In this document: in pieces, positions 1-12,682 of the stretch
Position numbering within the stretch: the stretch's first letter is position 1
How the letters are laid out: every line of letters starts with the position of its first letter
NCBI RefSeq assembly: GCF_963678635.1
Contig: NC_087062.1
Coordinates: forward strand, 20,075,789-20,139,788
Direction of reading: 5' to 3'
DNA: 64,000 nucleotides
Source of the DNA: Symsagittifera roscoffensis
Lineage: Eukaryota > Xenacoelomorpha > Acoela > Convolutidae
The notes under the pieces: generated by a model
What the model was told of the DNA's origin: nothing
Seen by the model: the letters and a program-made list of their open reading frames with translations, nothing else
Databases searched by the model: none
Program-made: the position numbers and the translations under genes

Positions 1-1480
1 GCAAATTAACATAAGAACACTTATGTTTTCAATCTAATGGGCAAAGACTTGATTACAACCGACTTATTTCGAAGTGTAAAGTTTATGAAGTTTTTACGAT
101 TACGTGGAAATGTGAATATAATTTTCGGGGTTGTTTTTTTTTCTTCGGCTGAGGGTTTTAGACTTATTTTATCTATCTAATAGTGTATTGCCTGTTAGTT
201 CGTGATTCGATTTCTCGGTTTGTCAGCTATATTTAGATAACGTCCAAACATTTAAGGTTTTAACAGCACAAATTTTTTTGCGTTTGCTTGATGTTTTAAG
301 GGAAAGAAACTCCACATAGTTTGAAAATTGACAAATTTTTCACTGCTTTGCTCAGATATAAATGGCTTCTGAGGTAAACATCAAACAGCTTAAATATCCT
401 ATTTTAAAAATAATTTAAATCAAAACGATATCAAAACTCTCACCGTTATTTTTGTTATATGTCTAACTTTCACTCAGTAAATTGATTTTTAGTAACATTT
501 TGTTTCATTCTTTCATCTCCATTAAAAGAACAGGCGCAAAACTGCAAAGCAGCATAGTTTTAATTAAACAATTGGAAATAAGAACTTTTTTCACAGGTGG
601 TTTTTTTCGTTCATTTTGCTCAATCTAATTGATTTGATTATAATTGTGTTTTTTTTTGAGGACTCAAATTAGATTAATTAACAATTGCGGAAAACTGAGA
701 GCCTCAAAAACCTATAACCATATCTATTAGTAATACCTTATTATTTCTATTACTAAAAACCTATTTCTATAACAGTATTTTAAACAGTAATTTTTTTGTT
801 CTTTGATTGAATTTTACTTCGGTCGCAAGATATTTTAAAGACCAATTTAGCTTTTATTTAATTGTGAACCAACAAGTTTTACGCGTACCTGCAAAACAAC
901 ACTGTTTTGATTATATATAAAAAATTTAAACTTTTTAAATATTTTAATGGGCAAACTTTTTAACAGATTAATGATTTGAATACACCGACATATTTCGAAG
1001 ACTAGAAGTACATGAAGTTATAATAAATAAGTAAAAATGAGAAAACAATTTTTTTGAGGTCGTTTGTTTTTCGACAGAGATTTTTAGATGACTTTGTATC
1101 TATTTATCTAAGTTTTGCCTGTAAGTGCATGTTTTGATTAGTCTAGCTGTTAGCTAAATTCAGGTAAAAAACTTCGTAAAAAATGACAAGTTTTTCAAAG
1201 CAAGTTTTTCAAAAGCCTGCTTAGATGAAAATAATGTCCAAAAAGCTGTTTCATAAATATGAAACAGCCTACAATCAAATTTCAACAGTAATTTCAATCA
1301 AACGATATCAAACTTCTCACCGTTTTTTTGTTATTTGACTGGTTTTTGCTCAGTCATTAGTTGCTTTTAGTACCGTTTTTTTTTCATTCGATCATTTTTT
1401 TGGTATTAGGAATTGTAAATTTAACTTGGTTTCGAATGGAGCAAGGAAAAATTTTTCGTTGCTTGTTCACAGTTGTCATC
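1..1480. repeat. Diverged direct duplication, period about 0.9 kb
   Basis: The segment from about 36 onward is repeated in diverged form from about 946. Shared blocks include AATGGGCAAA (36 and 946), a stretch ending in a TTGCCTGTtAGT-like block (about 190 and 1105), and CGATATCAAAmcTCTCACC (about 426 and 1301). The offset is 880-910 bp. No coding region is supported: the one short open frame (1361-1546) is composed of T-rich hydrophobic codons and lies in the repeat. Confidence 0.5.
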
Positions 1481-3023
1481 CTGTGTTTTTATCTTCAAAC
1501 ATCTCATATTCTTCGAAATATTATGCAAATGGTGTCGAAATTCTAATATCATAGGAGTCAGTTATGCGCGATGAAAGCCCCAGTTAACAGCGTGTGAATT
1601 TTTAGAATGCCATTCCAAGTGTATAACCGTCCTCAACGCCGAGGGATCGCCATTTGGATCGCCATTTGGATTCAGTAGAAATGACTCGTAAACTTTTTTC
1701 ACCGTAAGTTTACGAGCTCATTCTTAATCTCATTGATTTCAAATCGCGAACCTAGAACTCTCAAAATTTTTTTAAAAAATTTGATTTAGTTTGAGTTAAA
1801 AACTGTCTTTTTTTCAGTCTTCTAAGTTTTAAAAAATGCTCAAACTAGTTGAGGCAAAATTAAAGTTTTTGAGTGCTCGGAAAAAATGAGAAGATTTTTG
1901 AGTAACTTCTTTTCCAAATAAATTACCCTGCAATCAGTATCACTCGGAAAATCATTTTTTTCTCTTTACACACTTTATTTGTATACTTAACTAATTTTCT
2001 GTTCAGGGAGCATAAAATCTTAATGAGCAACAAATTACTTTTAAAAAGTTTTCTGCAAAATTGTTTGAAGTTTTGTGAAAAACAAAATTTTAAACTCTTC
2101 ACAGAATTTTGATTTCAATGATTTTTTCAAATATATGCGGAGAAGACAAAACTAAAGTTCAATATTTATTTCAACTCAATCAAACAAATACATTTTTTGA
2201 GAAATTTCTAATTTTCTGCTAAATTGTCTTGAGCTTTTATTTCACTATACATATCAAGCTAGCTATATTAGTCACACAACCTCTTGAGAAAAAAATTTTT
2301 GGAAGCTGTGTCTAAAATTTGAATAATTTTTTTTTCAAAACTGGTAGGCTTAGACCCATTTCTAAAAGCTTAATGTTTTTCTGTTTCCACATTCTAGTTT
2401 ACCTGTTTTAGTACTGAATGCCGAAGCAAAGCTTACATTATCTGCTCAAAGTTGTACAATGTTTTGTATCAAGTTTTGAAACATTGATGTATGGTGAGCT
2501 TTGTTTAGTACTAACCATACCAGTACAACAACGGAAGACACTACGTAACTGTTTATAATCCCTGCATTGCATCTACCACAGAAACATTTCTGTGTTTTCA
2601 GTTATCTCATGTTCTACGCTCTTTCTTACTTCCTGCTATGTCTATTGAACCCCTCTTTCATGAAAAAAATATTTGAAAAATTCTTTTTCTAATAAAAAAA
2701 ACGAAACCAAAATACACAATTTAATTATAGAACTCCTCTAATTAAACTATCAATATTGACACTAAGTCAGGATTTCAAACAAGACATCTCTAAATCCATT
2801 ATTTTCTCTATTTTGCAAAAATGACATAATTGGAACTAAAAAGAAAAAAAATCGTTTTCTTGATATCCATTAAACTCAAGATTTTATAGGTCTGACAGTA
2901 CTTCAAAAACTATTATTTGTAACCAAAATATAGACAAAACATGAACTGTTCTATCTCTCTAAATTATTTGAAAACACTTTTTTTTCCATTAAAGTTCAAA
3001 TGAAATTACGCATTGAAAGCCCT
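1481..3023. other. Non-coding stretch, nothing recognised apart from a hairpin
   Basis: AT-rich sequence with many A and T runs. I see no open frame with coding character. A short local repeat (GGATCGCCATTT twice, about 1646-1672) and the hairpin at 1685-1716 are the only structures noted. Confidence 0.5.
1685..1716. other. Perfect 11-bp inverted repeat (hairpin)
   Basis: CTCGTAAACTT at 1685-1695 is followed after a 10-base spacer by its exact complement AAGTTTACGAG at 1706-1716. No T-run or gene end lies nearby to suggest a function. It may be the remnant of a small foldback element. Confidence 0.6.
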
Positions 3024-6000
3024 TTTTTGGTTTTTGCTTAATTTATATGTACCTATGCAAGATATTTTGATAAAATTGTACTCAAAAAAATCAGTTGGGA
3101 AAATTGTTTCATATGATTTTCTTTCAAAACAAGTCAGCCCCAAAACTCGTTTTTATTAGCGTAATATTCAACTTCCAACAAAACCTTGTCGTGTATCAGA
3201 CAAAATACTTTTTTTTAGCTCTTATGAGTTGAATTATTTATTTCTGTCCTTGATTTGAATAATCAGACCAATTAATTGAACGTTCAAATTAAAAAAAAGT
3301 TTTAAACCTTTTTGTTTTTTCTATGTCAGTTTTCAAAAATTATCTGAAAGTGTTGGAAAACAGTCGCAAAAATCTTGATATTCGAAGAGTAAGCTTCCAA
3401 TTAGCTGCATGGATAAGACGTATCCCTTTGAACTTACCCCATGACTGTAATTCCGAAAATCAGCTCCTTAAAACAATCGCAACTACTGCAGTCAGTTTAG
3501 TATAATGCAGTTTTTTTCAATTTTACTCACAGACAAATTTTACGTCACATTGAAAAAGATTGTTGCTTACATTGATTTATGCATCCGTCAAATCATTTTA
3601 TACACCAGAAAAAATGAATGATCAAATAAACAAAAAACTGGTCTATAGATTTTTTTGGGAGCAATTGCAATTAAATTTCTTGCTTTTGATGAAAATGTAT
3701 AGTTTTTTTCCAAAATAAAAATTTAGTGAGAAAAATACTGAATACGCTTATTTCCCGCAGGATTTTGCTTTTATGGTTGAATATTGTTCACTCTGGTTTT
3801 TATGTAGTAGGTTACCCTTCTGGTTGAGCACCTTGCACGTTGCTCTGTAATTTGTGAATATAACTTCGACAAGAAGCACAAAAAGGTTGGAATCATTCCG
3901 TTCCTTGTTTCTAAACGCAGAAAACTTAAATCTGGTACGTCTCGAAATTCCAAGATGGTTTTGCGATGTTTTGATTCATCTTTACTTAAGTAATCCCAAC
4001 CAGACGCAGAAAAGTTCTCTCGTTTCTAATCAGATTTGGCACATTACTCAAAACAAAGTTCGAAAAAAATTTCAGATAAATTGCTAGAAGAAAATTTTAA
4101 AAAATCATTGAAAAGTTTCTTATCAACTAATTTACACCTAGATTGCAATTGACGCAAAATGAATAAAACATTTGAAAATGGTCTGGCAAATGTCTGAAAG
4201 TTTGTTTTGAGTGGTGGAGAAAACAGGCAGTAAAAAATTTCTTTTGAGCCAGCTAAAAGAAAAATCAATCAATCAGAAACAAATATCATTCTTTTATAGC
4301 TTTTGTCAATTTTGATACCAACTAACCAAAATCGAGCAACCCTCACAAAACATAATTGTTTTTAATTTGAACCAATCAAATCAAATACCCACAGAAAAGA
4401 ATCTTTTCAAAGTTTTGTCATTTTTTTAATTAAAAAAATCTCTAGAAAAGTAACTTCAAAATCAAGGAATCAGATTGAAGTACTCAAGTTTTTGAAATAC
4501 ACTCAATTTATTTGTTTTTACAGCAAGAAGAATGATTTGAATAATTAGATTTTGATGATAAAATCCTTAAATTGCAAGTTCACTAATTTTGGTTTTTTGG
4601 TTTTTGTTTATTTTTATATGAGTCTATGAAAATTATTTTGATAAAACTGTACTCAAAAAACTTTAGTTGGGAAAACTATTTCATTTGATTTTTTTTCAAA
4701 ACAAGTCAGCCCAAAACTCTTTTTCATTAGCGTAATGTTCAACTTCCAACAAAACCTTGTCGTGTATCAGACAAAATACTTTTTTTTAGCTCTTATGAGT
4801 TGAATTATTTATTTCTGTCCTTGATTTGAATAATCAGACCAATTAATTGAACGTTCAAATTTAAAAAAAGTTTTAAACCTTTTTGTTTTTTCTATGTCAG
4901 TTTTCAAAAATTATCTGAAAGTGTTGGAAAACATTCGCAAAAATCTTGATATTCGAAGAGTAAGCTTCCAATTAGCTGCATGGATAAGACGTATCCCTTT
5001 GAACTTACTCCATGACTGTAATTCCGAAAATCAGCTCCTTAAAACAATCGCAACTACTGCAGTCAGTATAGTATAATGCAGTTTTTTTTCAATTTTACTC
5101 ACAGACAAATTTTACGTCAAATTGAAAAAGATTGTTGCTTACATTGATTTATGCATCCGTCAAATCATTTTATACACCAGAAAAAATGAATGATCAAATA
5201 AACAAAAAACTGGTCTAATAGATTTTTTTGGGAGCAATTGCAATTAAATTTCTTGCTTTTGATGAAAATGTATAGTTTTTTTCCAAAATAAAAATTTAGT
5301 GAGAAAAAATACTGAATACGCTTATTTCCCGCAGGATTTTGCTATTATGGTTGAATATTGTTCACTCTGGTTTTTATGTAGTAGGTTACCCTTCTGGTTG
5401 AGCACCTTGCACGTTGCTCTGTAATTTGTGAATATAACTTCGACAAGAAGCACAAAAAGGTTGGAATCATTCCGTTCCTTGTTTCTAAACGCAGAAAACT
5501 TAAATCTGGTACGTCTCGAAATTCCAAGATGGTTTTGCGATGTTTTGATTCATCTTTACTTAAGTAATCCCAACCAGACGCAGAAAAGTTCTCTCGTTTC
5601 TAATCAGATTTGGCACATTACTCAAAACAAAGTTCGAAAAAAATTTCAGATAAATTGCTAGAAGAAAATTTTAAAAAATCATTGAAAAGTTTCTTATCAA
5701 CTAATTTACACCTAGATTGCAATTGACGCAAAATGAATAAAACATTTGAAAATGGTCTGGCAAATGTCTGAAAGTTTGTTTTGAGTGGTGGAGAAAACAG
5801 GCAGTAAAAAATTTCTTTTGAGCCAGCTAAAAGAAAAATCAATCAATCAGAAACAAATATCATTCTTTTATAGCTTTTGTCAATTTTGATACCAACTAAC
5901 CAAAATCGAGCAACCCTCACAAAACATAATTGTTTTTAATTTGAACCAATGAAATCAAATACCCACAGAAAAGAATCTTTTCAAAATTTTGTCATTTTTT

Positions 6001-8310
6001 TAAATAAAAAAATCTCTAGAAAAGTAACTTCAAAATCAAGGAATCAGATTGAAGTACTCAAGTTTTTGAAATACACTCAATTTATTTTTTTTTTACAGCA
6101 AGAAGAATGATTTGAATAATTAGATTTTGATGATAAAATCCTTAAATTGCAAGTTCACTAATTTTGGTTTTTTGGTTTTTGTTTATTTTTATATGAGTCT
6201 ATGAAAATTATTTTGATAAAACTGTACTCAAAAAACTTTAGTTGGGAAAACTATTTAATTTGATTTTTTTTCAAAACAAGTCAGCCCAAAACTCTTTTTC
6301 ATTAGCGTAATGTTCAACTTCCAACAAAACCTTGTCGTGTATCAGACAAAATACTTTTTTTTAGCTCTTATGAGTTGAATTATTTATTTCTGTCCTTGAT
6401 TTGAATAATCAGACCAATTAATTGAACGTTCAAATTTAAAAAAAGTTTTAAACCTTTTTGTTTTTTCTATGTCAGTTTTCAAAAATTAACTGAAAGTGTT
6501 GGAAAACAGTCGCAAAAATCTTGATATTCGAAGAGTAAGCTTCCAATTAGCTGCATGGATAAGACGTATCCCTTTGAACTTACTCCATGACTGTAATTCC
6601 GAAAATCAGCTCCTTAAAACAATCGCAACTACTGCAGTCAGTATAGTATAATGCAGTTTTTTTCAATTTTACTCACAGACAAATTTTACGTCAAATTGAA
6701 AAAGATTGTTGCTTACATTGATTTATGCATCCGTCAAATCATTTTATACACCAGAAAAAATGAATGATCAAATAAACAAAAAACTGGTCTAATAGATTTT
6801 TTTGGGAGCAATTGCAATTAAATTTCTTGCTTTTGATGAAAATGTATAGTTTTTTTCCAAAATAAAAATTTAGTGAGAAAAATACTGAATACGCTTATTT
6901 CCCGCAGGATTTTGCTTTTATGGTTGAATATTGTTCACTCTGGTTTTTATGTAGTAGGTTACCCTTCTGGTTGAGCACCTTGCACGTTGCTCTGTAATTT
7001 GTGAATATAACTTCGACAAGAAGCACAAAAAGGTTGGAATCATTCCGTTCCTTGTTTCTAAACGCAGAAAACTTAAATCTGGTACGTCTCGAAATTCCAA
7101 GATAGTTTTGCGATGTTTTGATTCATCTTTACTTAAGTAATCCCAACCAGACGCAGAAAAGTTCTCTCGTTTCTAATCAGATTTGGCACATTACTCAAAA
7201 CAAAGTTCGAAAAAAATTTCAGATAAATTGCTAGAAGAAAATTTTAAAAAATCATTGAAAAGTTTCTTATCAACTAATTTACACCTAGATTGCAATTGAC
7301 GCAAAATGAATAAAACATTTGAAAATGGTCTGGCAAATGTCTGAAAGTTTGTTTTGAGTGGTGGAGAAAACAGGCAGTAAAAAATTTCTTTTGAGCCAGC
7401 TAAAAGAAAAATCAATCAATCAGAAACAAATATCATTCTTTTATAGCTTTTGTCAATTTTGATACCAACTAACCAAAATCGAGCAACCCTCACAAAACAT
7501 AATTGTTTTTAATTTGAACCAATCAAATCAAATACCCACAGAAAAGAATCTTTTCAAAATTTTGTCATTTTTTTAATTAAAAAAATCTCTAGAAAAGTAA
7601 CTTCAAAATCAAGGAATCAGATTGAAGTACTCAAGTTTTTGAAATACACTCAATTTATTTGTTTTTACAGCAAGAAGAATGATTTGAATAATTAGATTTT
7701 GATGATAAAATCCTTAAATTGCAAGTTCACTAATTTTGGTTTTTTGGTTTTTGTTTATTTTTATATGAGTCTATGAAAATTATTTTGATAAAACTGTACT
7801 CAAAAAACTTTAGTTGGGAAAACTATTTAATTTGATTTTTTTTCAAAACAAGTCAGCCCAAAACTCTTTTTCATTAGCGTAATGTTCAACTTCCAACAAA
7901 ACCTTGTCGTGTATCAGATAAAAGACTTTTTCTAGCTCTTTTGAGTTGAATTATTTATTTCTGACGTGACTTGAATAATCACACCAATTACTTGAATGTT
8001 CAAATTTAAAAAAAAGTTTTAAAGTTTTTTTTTCTGTGTCAGTTTTAAAAAGTTACCTGAAAGTGTTGGAAAACAGTCGCAAAAAATCTTGATATACGAA
8101 GAGTAAGCCTCCAATTATCTGCATGGATATGGCGTAACTCTTTGAACTTACTCCATGACTGTAATTCCGAAAATCAGCTATTTAAAAAAATGGCAACTAA
8201 AGTTTTTGAAATACACTCAATTTAGTGTTTTTACAGCAAGAAGAAGGATTTGATTAATTAGAGTTTGATGATAAGATCCTTAAATTGCACCTTCATTTAT
8301 TGATAGAGTT
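3024..8310. repeat. Tandem array of a 1.57-kb unit (three full copies plus a partial)
   Basis: Units start near 3024, 4594, 6168 and 7741, so the period is about 1570-1574 bp. Copies 1-3 are nearly identical over long stretches, for example the segment starting AACTTCCAACAAAACCTTGT. Differences are scattered single bases and homopolymer lengths. The fourth copy is more diverged and has lost its middle: sequence matching the first third jumps at about 8197 to sequence matching the unit end. The high identity of the full copies points to recent duplication or homogenisation. Each unit contains exon-like pieces (separate entry). Confidence 0.9.
3811..3993 (+). pseudogene. Exon-like coding segment within each tandem unit
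   Basis: Right after an AG (TATGTAGTAG) a frame stays open for 60 codons to TAA. It encodes a basic, Cys-containing tail with the motif CEYNFDKKHKKVG. The same frame is open in the other full units at 5385-5567 and 6958-7140. A much more diverged copy near 8870-9025 keeps CDYNFDKK in an open frame. Upstream in each unit, an AG-bounded piece of about 60 bases (near 3329-3388) ends at GTAAGC like an internal exon, but the third unit has a TAA in it. This fits a duplicated gene fragment or small gene family whose first exon is not visible. I do not recognise the protein. Start and splicing are unproven. Confidence 0.3.
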
Positions 8311-9262
8311 TGTGAAACAAGATTCAAAGCTTAATAAAATTTCAATAACTTGAATCCGTAAAAGAATTGACAAAATATGTAATTTTGTTCTTGATATTTT
8401 GTAGCTTATACACTCGATATGTTTTAAAACTCAGATATTGGATTAAAAAAATTGAAAAAAAAAACAAAAAATTTAATCAGAACTATTTTGAAATCAACAA
8501 TAGAGTTCTATTTCTTTTTTGTTTTCTACAGGCTTTTCATTGATTTTATTTGTTAACCGACCTTTCCATCTGATTGAATTATCTTTAGTTAAAACAATTT
8601 TGAAAATTTTGGCAGTATTCTTTTTTCTTGAAATCTCCTCCTCAGCATTTTTGTACACAAGCAGAAGTGAATGATCAAAGTAACGAAACACTAGTATAAT
8701 AAATAGATTTTTTGGGGAGCTATCATTTTTTTTTACTTTTGATGAAAATATATAGGTTTTTATTTTTTCCGAAATGAAAATATTGTGTAAAAATATTGAA
8801 AACGCTTATTTTCCCAGAGTTTTTTTTAGTATGGTTGAATATTATTCAATCTGGTTTTTTGTGGTGTGAGTCAGTCTTTTTGGTGCGCATCGTGCACCCA
8901 TTGCTCTCTAACTTGTGACTATAACTTCGACAAGAAGAAAACCAGGGTTTGTTCTTCTTATCGAAAGGGTTGTATATTTTTATACTGGACAGGCTTGCAT
9001 GTTTTTTGCCGCATTCATTTTTGACCAAATTAAACGGTTCTTCGTTCATAATAATCATATCGAGTCATCCCAAGTTGTTTTTAGTCTTTTTAGGAACGAT
9101 ACAACTATCAAGACTCCGACTCTGCTTTTCTGTTTTATAATTTGGATGCTATGACGCGACATGCGAAAACGAACATACAAAAGCAAATTTTGATAACCCG
9201 CACTGGGAGCTTTCGTTTTGGTAACTCCACATCCGGTAACACTGCATTTTTAAATTCGGGTC
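8311..9262. other. Diverged relic of the tandem unit; no intact gene
   Basis: The blocks around 8650-8720 and 8830-8945 match the tandem unit at lower identity (for example GTGAATGATCAAAG, and TATAACTTCGACAAGAAG). A block at about 9015-9072 (GACCAAATTAAACGGTTCTT) recurs near 10715 with several changes. Overlapping open frames exist on both strands, but none resembles a known protein and they conflict with each other. Confidence 0.4.
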
Positions 9263-10148
9263 TTATGCACTAAACGAATCAAAGTCAAATTTTCTAGAAA
9301 TTATGCGATCGAATTTAATTGGGTAATTTTAGCCGATCAAATTCAAGTTAGACGGTCAGGCATTCCGATCAACCTTGCCAGCAGATAAAAATATTAGCCA
9401 AAATTTCCGAAAAAAAAGAAACTGTGTAAAATAATCAAATTAATTTTGAGTTTCTTGTGAAACCTTACCCAGACAAAAAAAAACATAATAAAATGGCTTG
9501 ACAAAACAAAAATTCAAATTTTTTATCATTTCGGCTAATAAATTTATTTGCTTGAAATGGCAGAATTATTTCATTTGAAATGGCAGAAAATGTCGATGGA
9601 ACTTGATCGGCTAATTAGCCAATCAAATTCAAGGTACTACTATGATAGAGTGGTCCCTTGAAAATAATCAGGTCCCTTGAGAGTAAGACACCTAGAGCTC
9701 TCAAATCGTTTAATAATTATGATTACACCTCTCAGAAAGATGTCGCAGTATATTTTCAAACAAATTTCATGTTTTGTTACCTCTTAAAACCTCCCCCTCC
9801 ATTTTAAGGTTGAAAATTTTAAAAAAAACCGCCAATGGTGGGTTTTGATGACAAATAAGTCAACCCAATTATATGGTTGTTAAACCGTAAAATAAAGTAA
9901 AGCGAGCAAATTTCAATATATAAACAATCTGAAAAAATTCTGGCTGAACATACTTTGCAAGATTTTTGAAATGAATAATTTATACACAAGTTAGTTTTCA
10001 AAATTATAACATGCGAAATGCATGCGGGACCTTTCTGTCATAGTTGCTTTTTCGAGGGACCACTTTATCATACTAGTACCAAATTCAACCACATTAATTT
10101 CAGTTGAAGAGATGAAGAAATAATGATTTTGGGCCGTTTAGTGCATAA
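9263..10148. repeat. Outer inverted repeat pair around a MITE
   Basis: TTATGCACTAAACG at 9263-9276 has its exact complement at 10135-10148. Weaker matching continues outward on both sides (TGCATTT). This suggests an older inverted-repeat element into which the MITE at 9633-10080 inserted. Its outer ends and target duplication are not clear. Confidence 0.35.
9633..10080. mobile_element. MITE with about 32-bp terminal inverted repeats and 8-bp target duplication
   Basis: The left end GGTACTACTATGATAGAGTG and following bases match the complement of the right end (ending ATCATACTAGTACC) over about 32 bp with few mismatches. The element is 448 bp and is flanked on both sides by AAATTCAA (9625-9632 and 10081-10088), a perfect 8-bp target duplication. 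Eight-base duplications are typical of hAT-type transposons and also occur in Merlin. The termini do not decide between them. No transposase is encoded, so it is non-autonomous. Confidence 0.85.
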
Positions 10149-10163
10149 CACTCGTAAATGCAA

Positions 10164-11000
10164 TCTCCCTTGTGTATAAAATACTAGTTACAAACTTCCT
10201 TATTTGTTGTCGACATTGGGCGTATTATCGATATGAAATAACTGACGAACTGAAAAATTGGCAATAGTTGAGTAAAGTGAGGTGGTTTCAATAAAAGTGG
10301 CTCTGTGAAATCGGCGTCGAATTTTGTTTACTCACTGTGCTCACAACTGCCTGGCAATGTTTGATGTAAATAAGAAAACTGTGCTTTTACCGTGTGTGCA
10401 TACATAACAACCTGAAATTGATTTACAATGTCTCAGTTCCGATTGGTTGAAAAAGATTATTGTGCCTTAGCAATAGTTTATTGTTTTGTGCAGCGTTGTT
10501 CAATAGTCTCGCGAATTAACTGTGTCTGGGTAAACGGCGAACGATGTTAAACAATAAGTTGACGATGACATATGTGACCAACCATTGAAACCAAGTCCGA
10601 ACTTTTGCGGTACTCGTTGATAATTTTTCTCTCGACAATCTTTGTAAGAGCTTGTAAGTATTTTATAAAAGTTGGTCGGCTTATATTGTATATTATTTGA
10701 CGTATTCATTTTCGACCAAATCAAACAGTTCTTCGTTCATAATAATCATTTCGAGCCATCCAAATGTGTTTTTGAGGTGTGCTTTTACAGTCTAAAAATG
10801 ATTTACAATGTCTCAATTACGATAGGTTGAAAAATATTTTTGTACCTCAGCAATAGTTTTTTTTACTTTGTGCAGCGTTCATCAATAGATTATCGATATA
10901 TTTATTGCGATAATCTTAATTAACAATAGTCTTTTTTGCACTCCTTCTAAACGACCTAAAAGTTTTGATGACATTGCTGCCAGGTTAAATTTTGGCTCTG
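10164..11000. repeat. Non-coding stretch with an internal direct repeat
   Basis: A block near 10420-10500 (TGATTTACAATGTCTCAGTT and following, through GTGCAGCGTT) recurs near 10800-10885 with about 10-15 per cent differences. The two lie roughly 380 bp apart. No coding region is supported. Confidence 0.5.
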
Positions 11001-11400
11001 TATGGGCTATTCTCCTGTGCGAAGGCACGAATGGTTGAAAGACTCATGAGCGAAGGACCGAACACAAAATTGCTGTTAATTAAAATGAATAAAATGCGTT
11101 GAATTGGAAGGAAAAAAATGAAGCAAAATTTTGCTTCTTTTTTAACGAAACCCTTGAAATATAAAATTTGTTTCAGTTCGCCGGCGGTCACTGATAATTT
11201 GAAAACTTTGCATATTTCTGCCGTTTTTGTTCTCGGCTAACATTAATATAAAATCCTCCGGAAAAATTGAATTTTTCAAGCTTTCTTTCCAAGTTTTGAT
11301 ATAAGGAAATCTGATTGTCCGATTTTTTTAAGGACTTTGTCCTTCGCCTATGAGGGATTCCACCGAGATATTTTCGTGAATATAAGACTGAGAGAGTACT
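11000..11400 (-). repeat. Dispersed repeat family, copy 1 (minus orientation)
   Basis: Read on the minus strand this matches the copies at about 30,523-30,850 and 31,575-31,945. Shared blocks are GGTGGAATCyCTCATAGGC, ACCGCCGGCG-like and TTTTGGGTCCTTCGC-like sequence. It has no coding capacity and is probably a non-autonomous element. Confidence 0.6.
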
Positions 11401-11522
11401 ACACAACAAAAATTTAGAAGGACTGACAAACCAAGGAGTTAGGCATAGTATTACAACTCTTCAATGGTTTTCCACTTGATTTTTTTTTTCATTTTTCTTT
11501 TTCACGTTCAACTTATGGCCAG

Positions 11523-11528
11523 CGCCTA
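11523..11528. other. Left target-site duplication of the Polinton (CGCCTA)
   Basis: The six bases CGCCTA immediately precede the left inverted repeat. They are repeated exactly after the right inverted repeat at 30517-30522. A 6-bp duplication is the known signature of Polinton/Maverick integration. Confidence 0.95.
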
Positions 11529-11787
11529 AGTAGTACGCATATAGTGCGTTAGGATCGGGGGGGGGGTGTCATACATGGATGACCATTAGGTATAAATCAT
11601 AATGGTCACCATGTATTAAATGATCAGCAATGGTCACCATGTAATAATCCTAATTGTCACCATGCATAATTTTATACCTAATGGTCACTATGTAATAATC
11701 CTAATTGTCACCATGTATAATTTTATACCTAATAGTCCTCATGTAAAACTTCGATATATTTTTGAGTATTCCCACTGAACGTTGTGG
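11529..11787 (+). repeat. Left terminal inverted repeat of the Polinton
   Basis: The sequence runs from AGTAGTACGC to GTTGTGG and matches the complement of 30306-30516. A G-run follows GGATC near the end. Inside are five (G)GTCACCATG-type blocks. A 51-bp module (11641-11691) is repeated immediately at 11692-11742, whereas the right repeat has it once. This explains why the left copy is about 48 bp longer. Confidence 0.95.
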
Positions 11788-12682
11788 AAACGGTAATGGA
11801 ATTAAGTTTTGGTCGGTGCATGTTTTCCCTTCTAAAGTTTGGGGGTATTGGTTTGTTTACATGTAAAATGACGTTATATACCTATTATATGCGACCAAAT
11901 TATATGGTATATAGGAAAGCACAAGATTTTGGCAGCGTAGCTTAACTGTTGGCTGCGGTGAACGATTTCCTTCAAAAATGCATGTTTTATTGCTGAATCT
12001 CGAAGAAAGGAAAATTCGTCAAGTGCGGCGGCCGCCACCTCTATTTAGGCAAAAATCAATTTGACCAAAATAAGAATGAAAAATTACTTTAAGCCAAATG
12101 AAGCTAAAAAATGAGGAAAAATTACGAAACACTAAAAACTCTAAAATAATGAAATTGGCTTGAAAATTTCGACATTTCCATTTTCCGTGTCTACAGGAGA
12201 CTGAAAAATAAACGTCTGAAATCTATGACAAAAGCTTTGATTTTATAGAAAGATTGAAAGAGCTAAAAGGTTGAAGTGGCTAAAGATCTTGAAAAACGAG
12301 AACACTGATGAAAGCCAAAAAGGCCCATTAATTTTGCTGCAACCATTTCTAAGACATGTACCTAACTTGTTACTATAAAATTGAAATGGAACAAAATTTC
12401 TTGGGATCCGAGTAGAGGAAAACGCATGGCGCTCGACTCTCAGCCGAAAGGCGGCGTTTCGAAACCCGCCCGGAAATTGTACTGAAAGGAGGCAACAGTA
12501 GCTGGTATGGTGATATCCCCCCATAGATCAATTTTGCACTTTTTTTCTCACTTTGATAAAAAGCTTAACTTCTCGAATTACTGCTATTCAGTTAACAATT
12601 GGGTAAAATTTCAATTACTAAAAGAATGAATTGTTCAAAATTGAATTGTAAAATGTATATATCAACAATATTAAATGGTTAG
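11788..12682. other. Left non-coding region of the Polinton
   Basis: It lies between the left inverted repeat and the end of the protease gene. It holds a tRNA-like segment (separate entry), a GC-rich patch GTGCGGCGGCCGCC near 12022, and AT-rich sequence. A minus-strand frame at 12243-12524 merely reads through the tRNA-like patch. I see no supported gene. Confidence 0.5.
12385..12485 (+). repeat. tRNA-like (SINE-type) segment inside the Polinton
   Basis: An A-box-like CCGAGTAGAGG is followed about 43 bases later by a B-box-like GTTTCGAAACC. AAATTTC near 12388 and GAAATTG near 12473 could form an imperfect acceptor stem. The T arm does not fold to a standard 5-bp stem, so it is not a functional tRNA by eye. 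The AGAGG...GCCGAAAGG layout resembles the SINE heads at 60.3 and 62.7 kb. It may be a SINE inserted in the element. Confidence 0.35.

Noticed and set aside
3323..3505. 60-codon ORF repeated in the tandem units as a stand-alone gene
   Set aside because: The third unit has an early stop; the frame more likely contains a short exon-like piece bounded by AG and GTAAGC.
11043..11354. CTCATGAGCGAAGGAC / GTCCTTCGCCTATGAG as terminal inverted repeats of a MITE
   Set aside because: Homology between copies continues past both ends, so these are internal, not termini.
12385..12485. Functional tRNA gene
   Set aside because: A and B box-like words are present, but T arm and acceptor do not pair properly.
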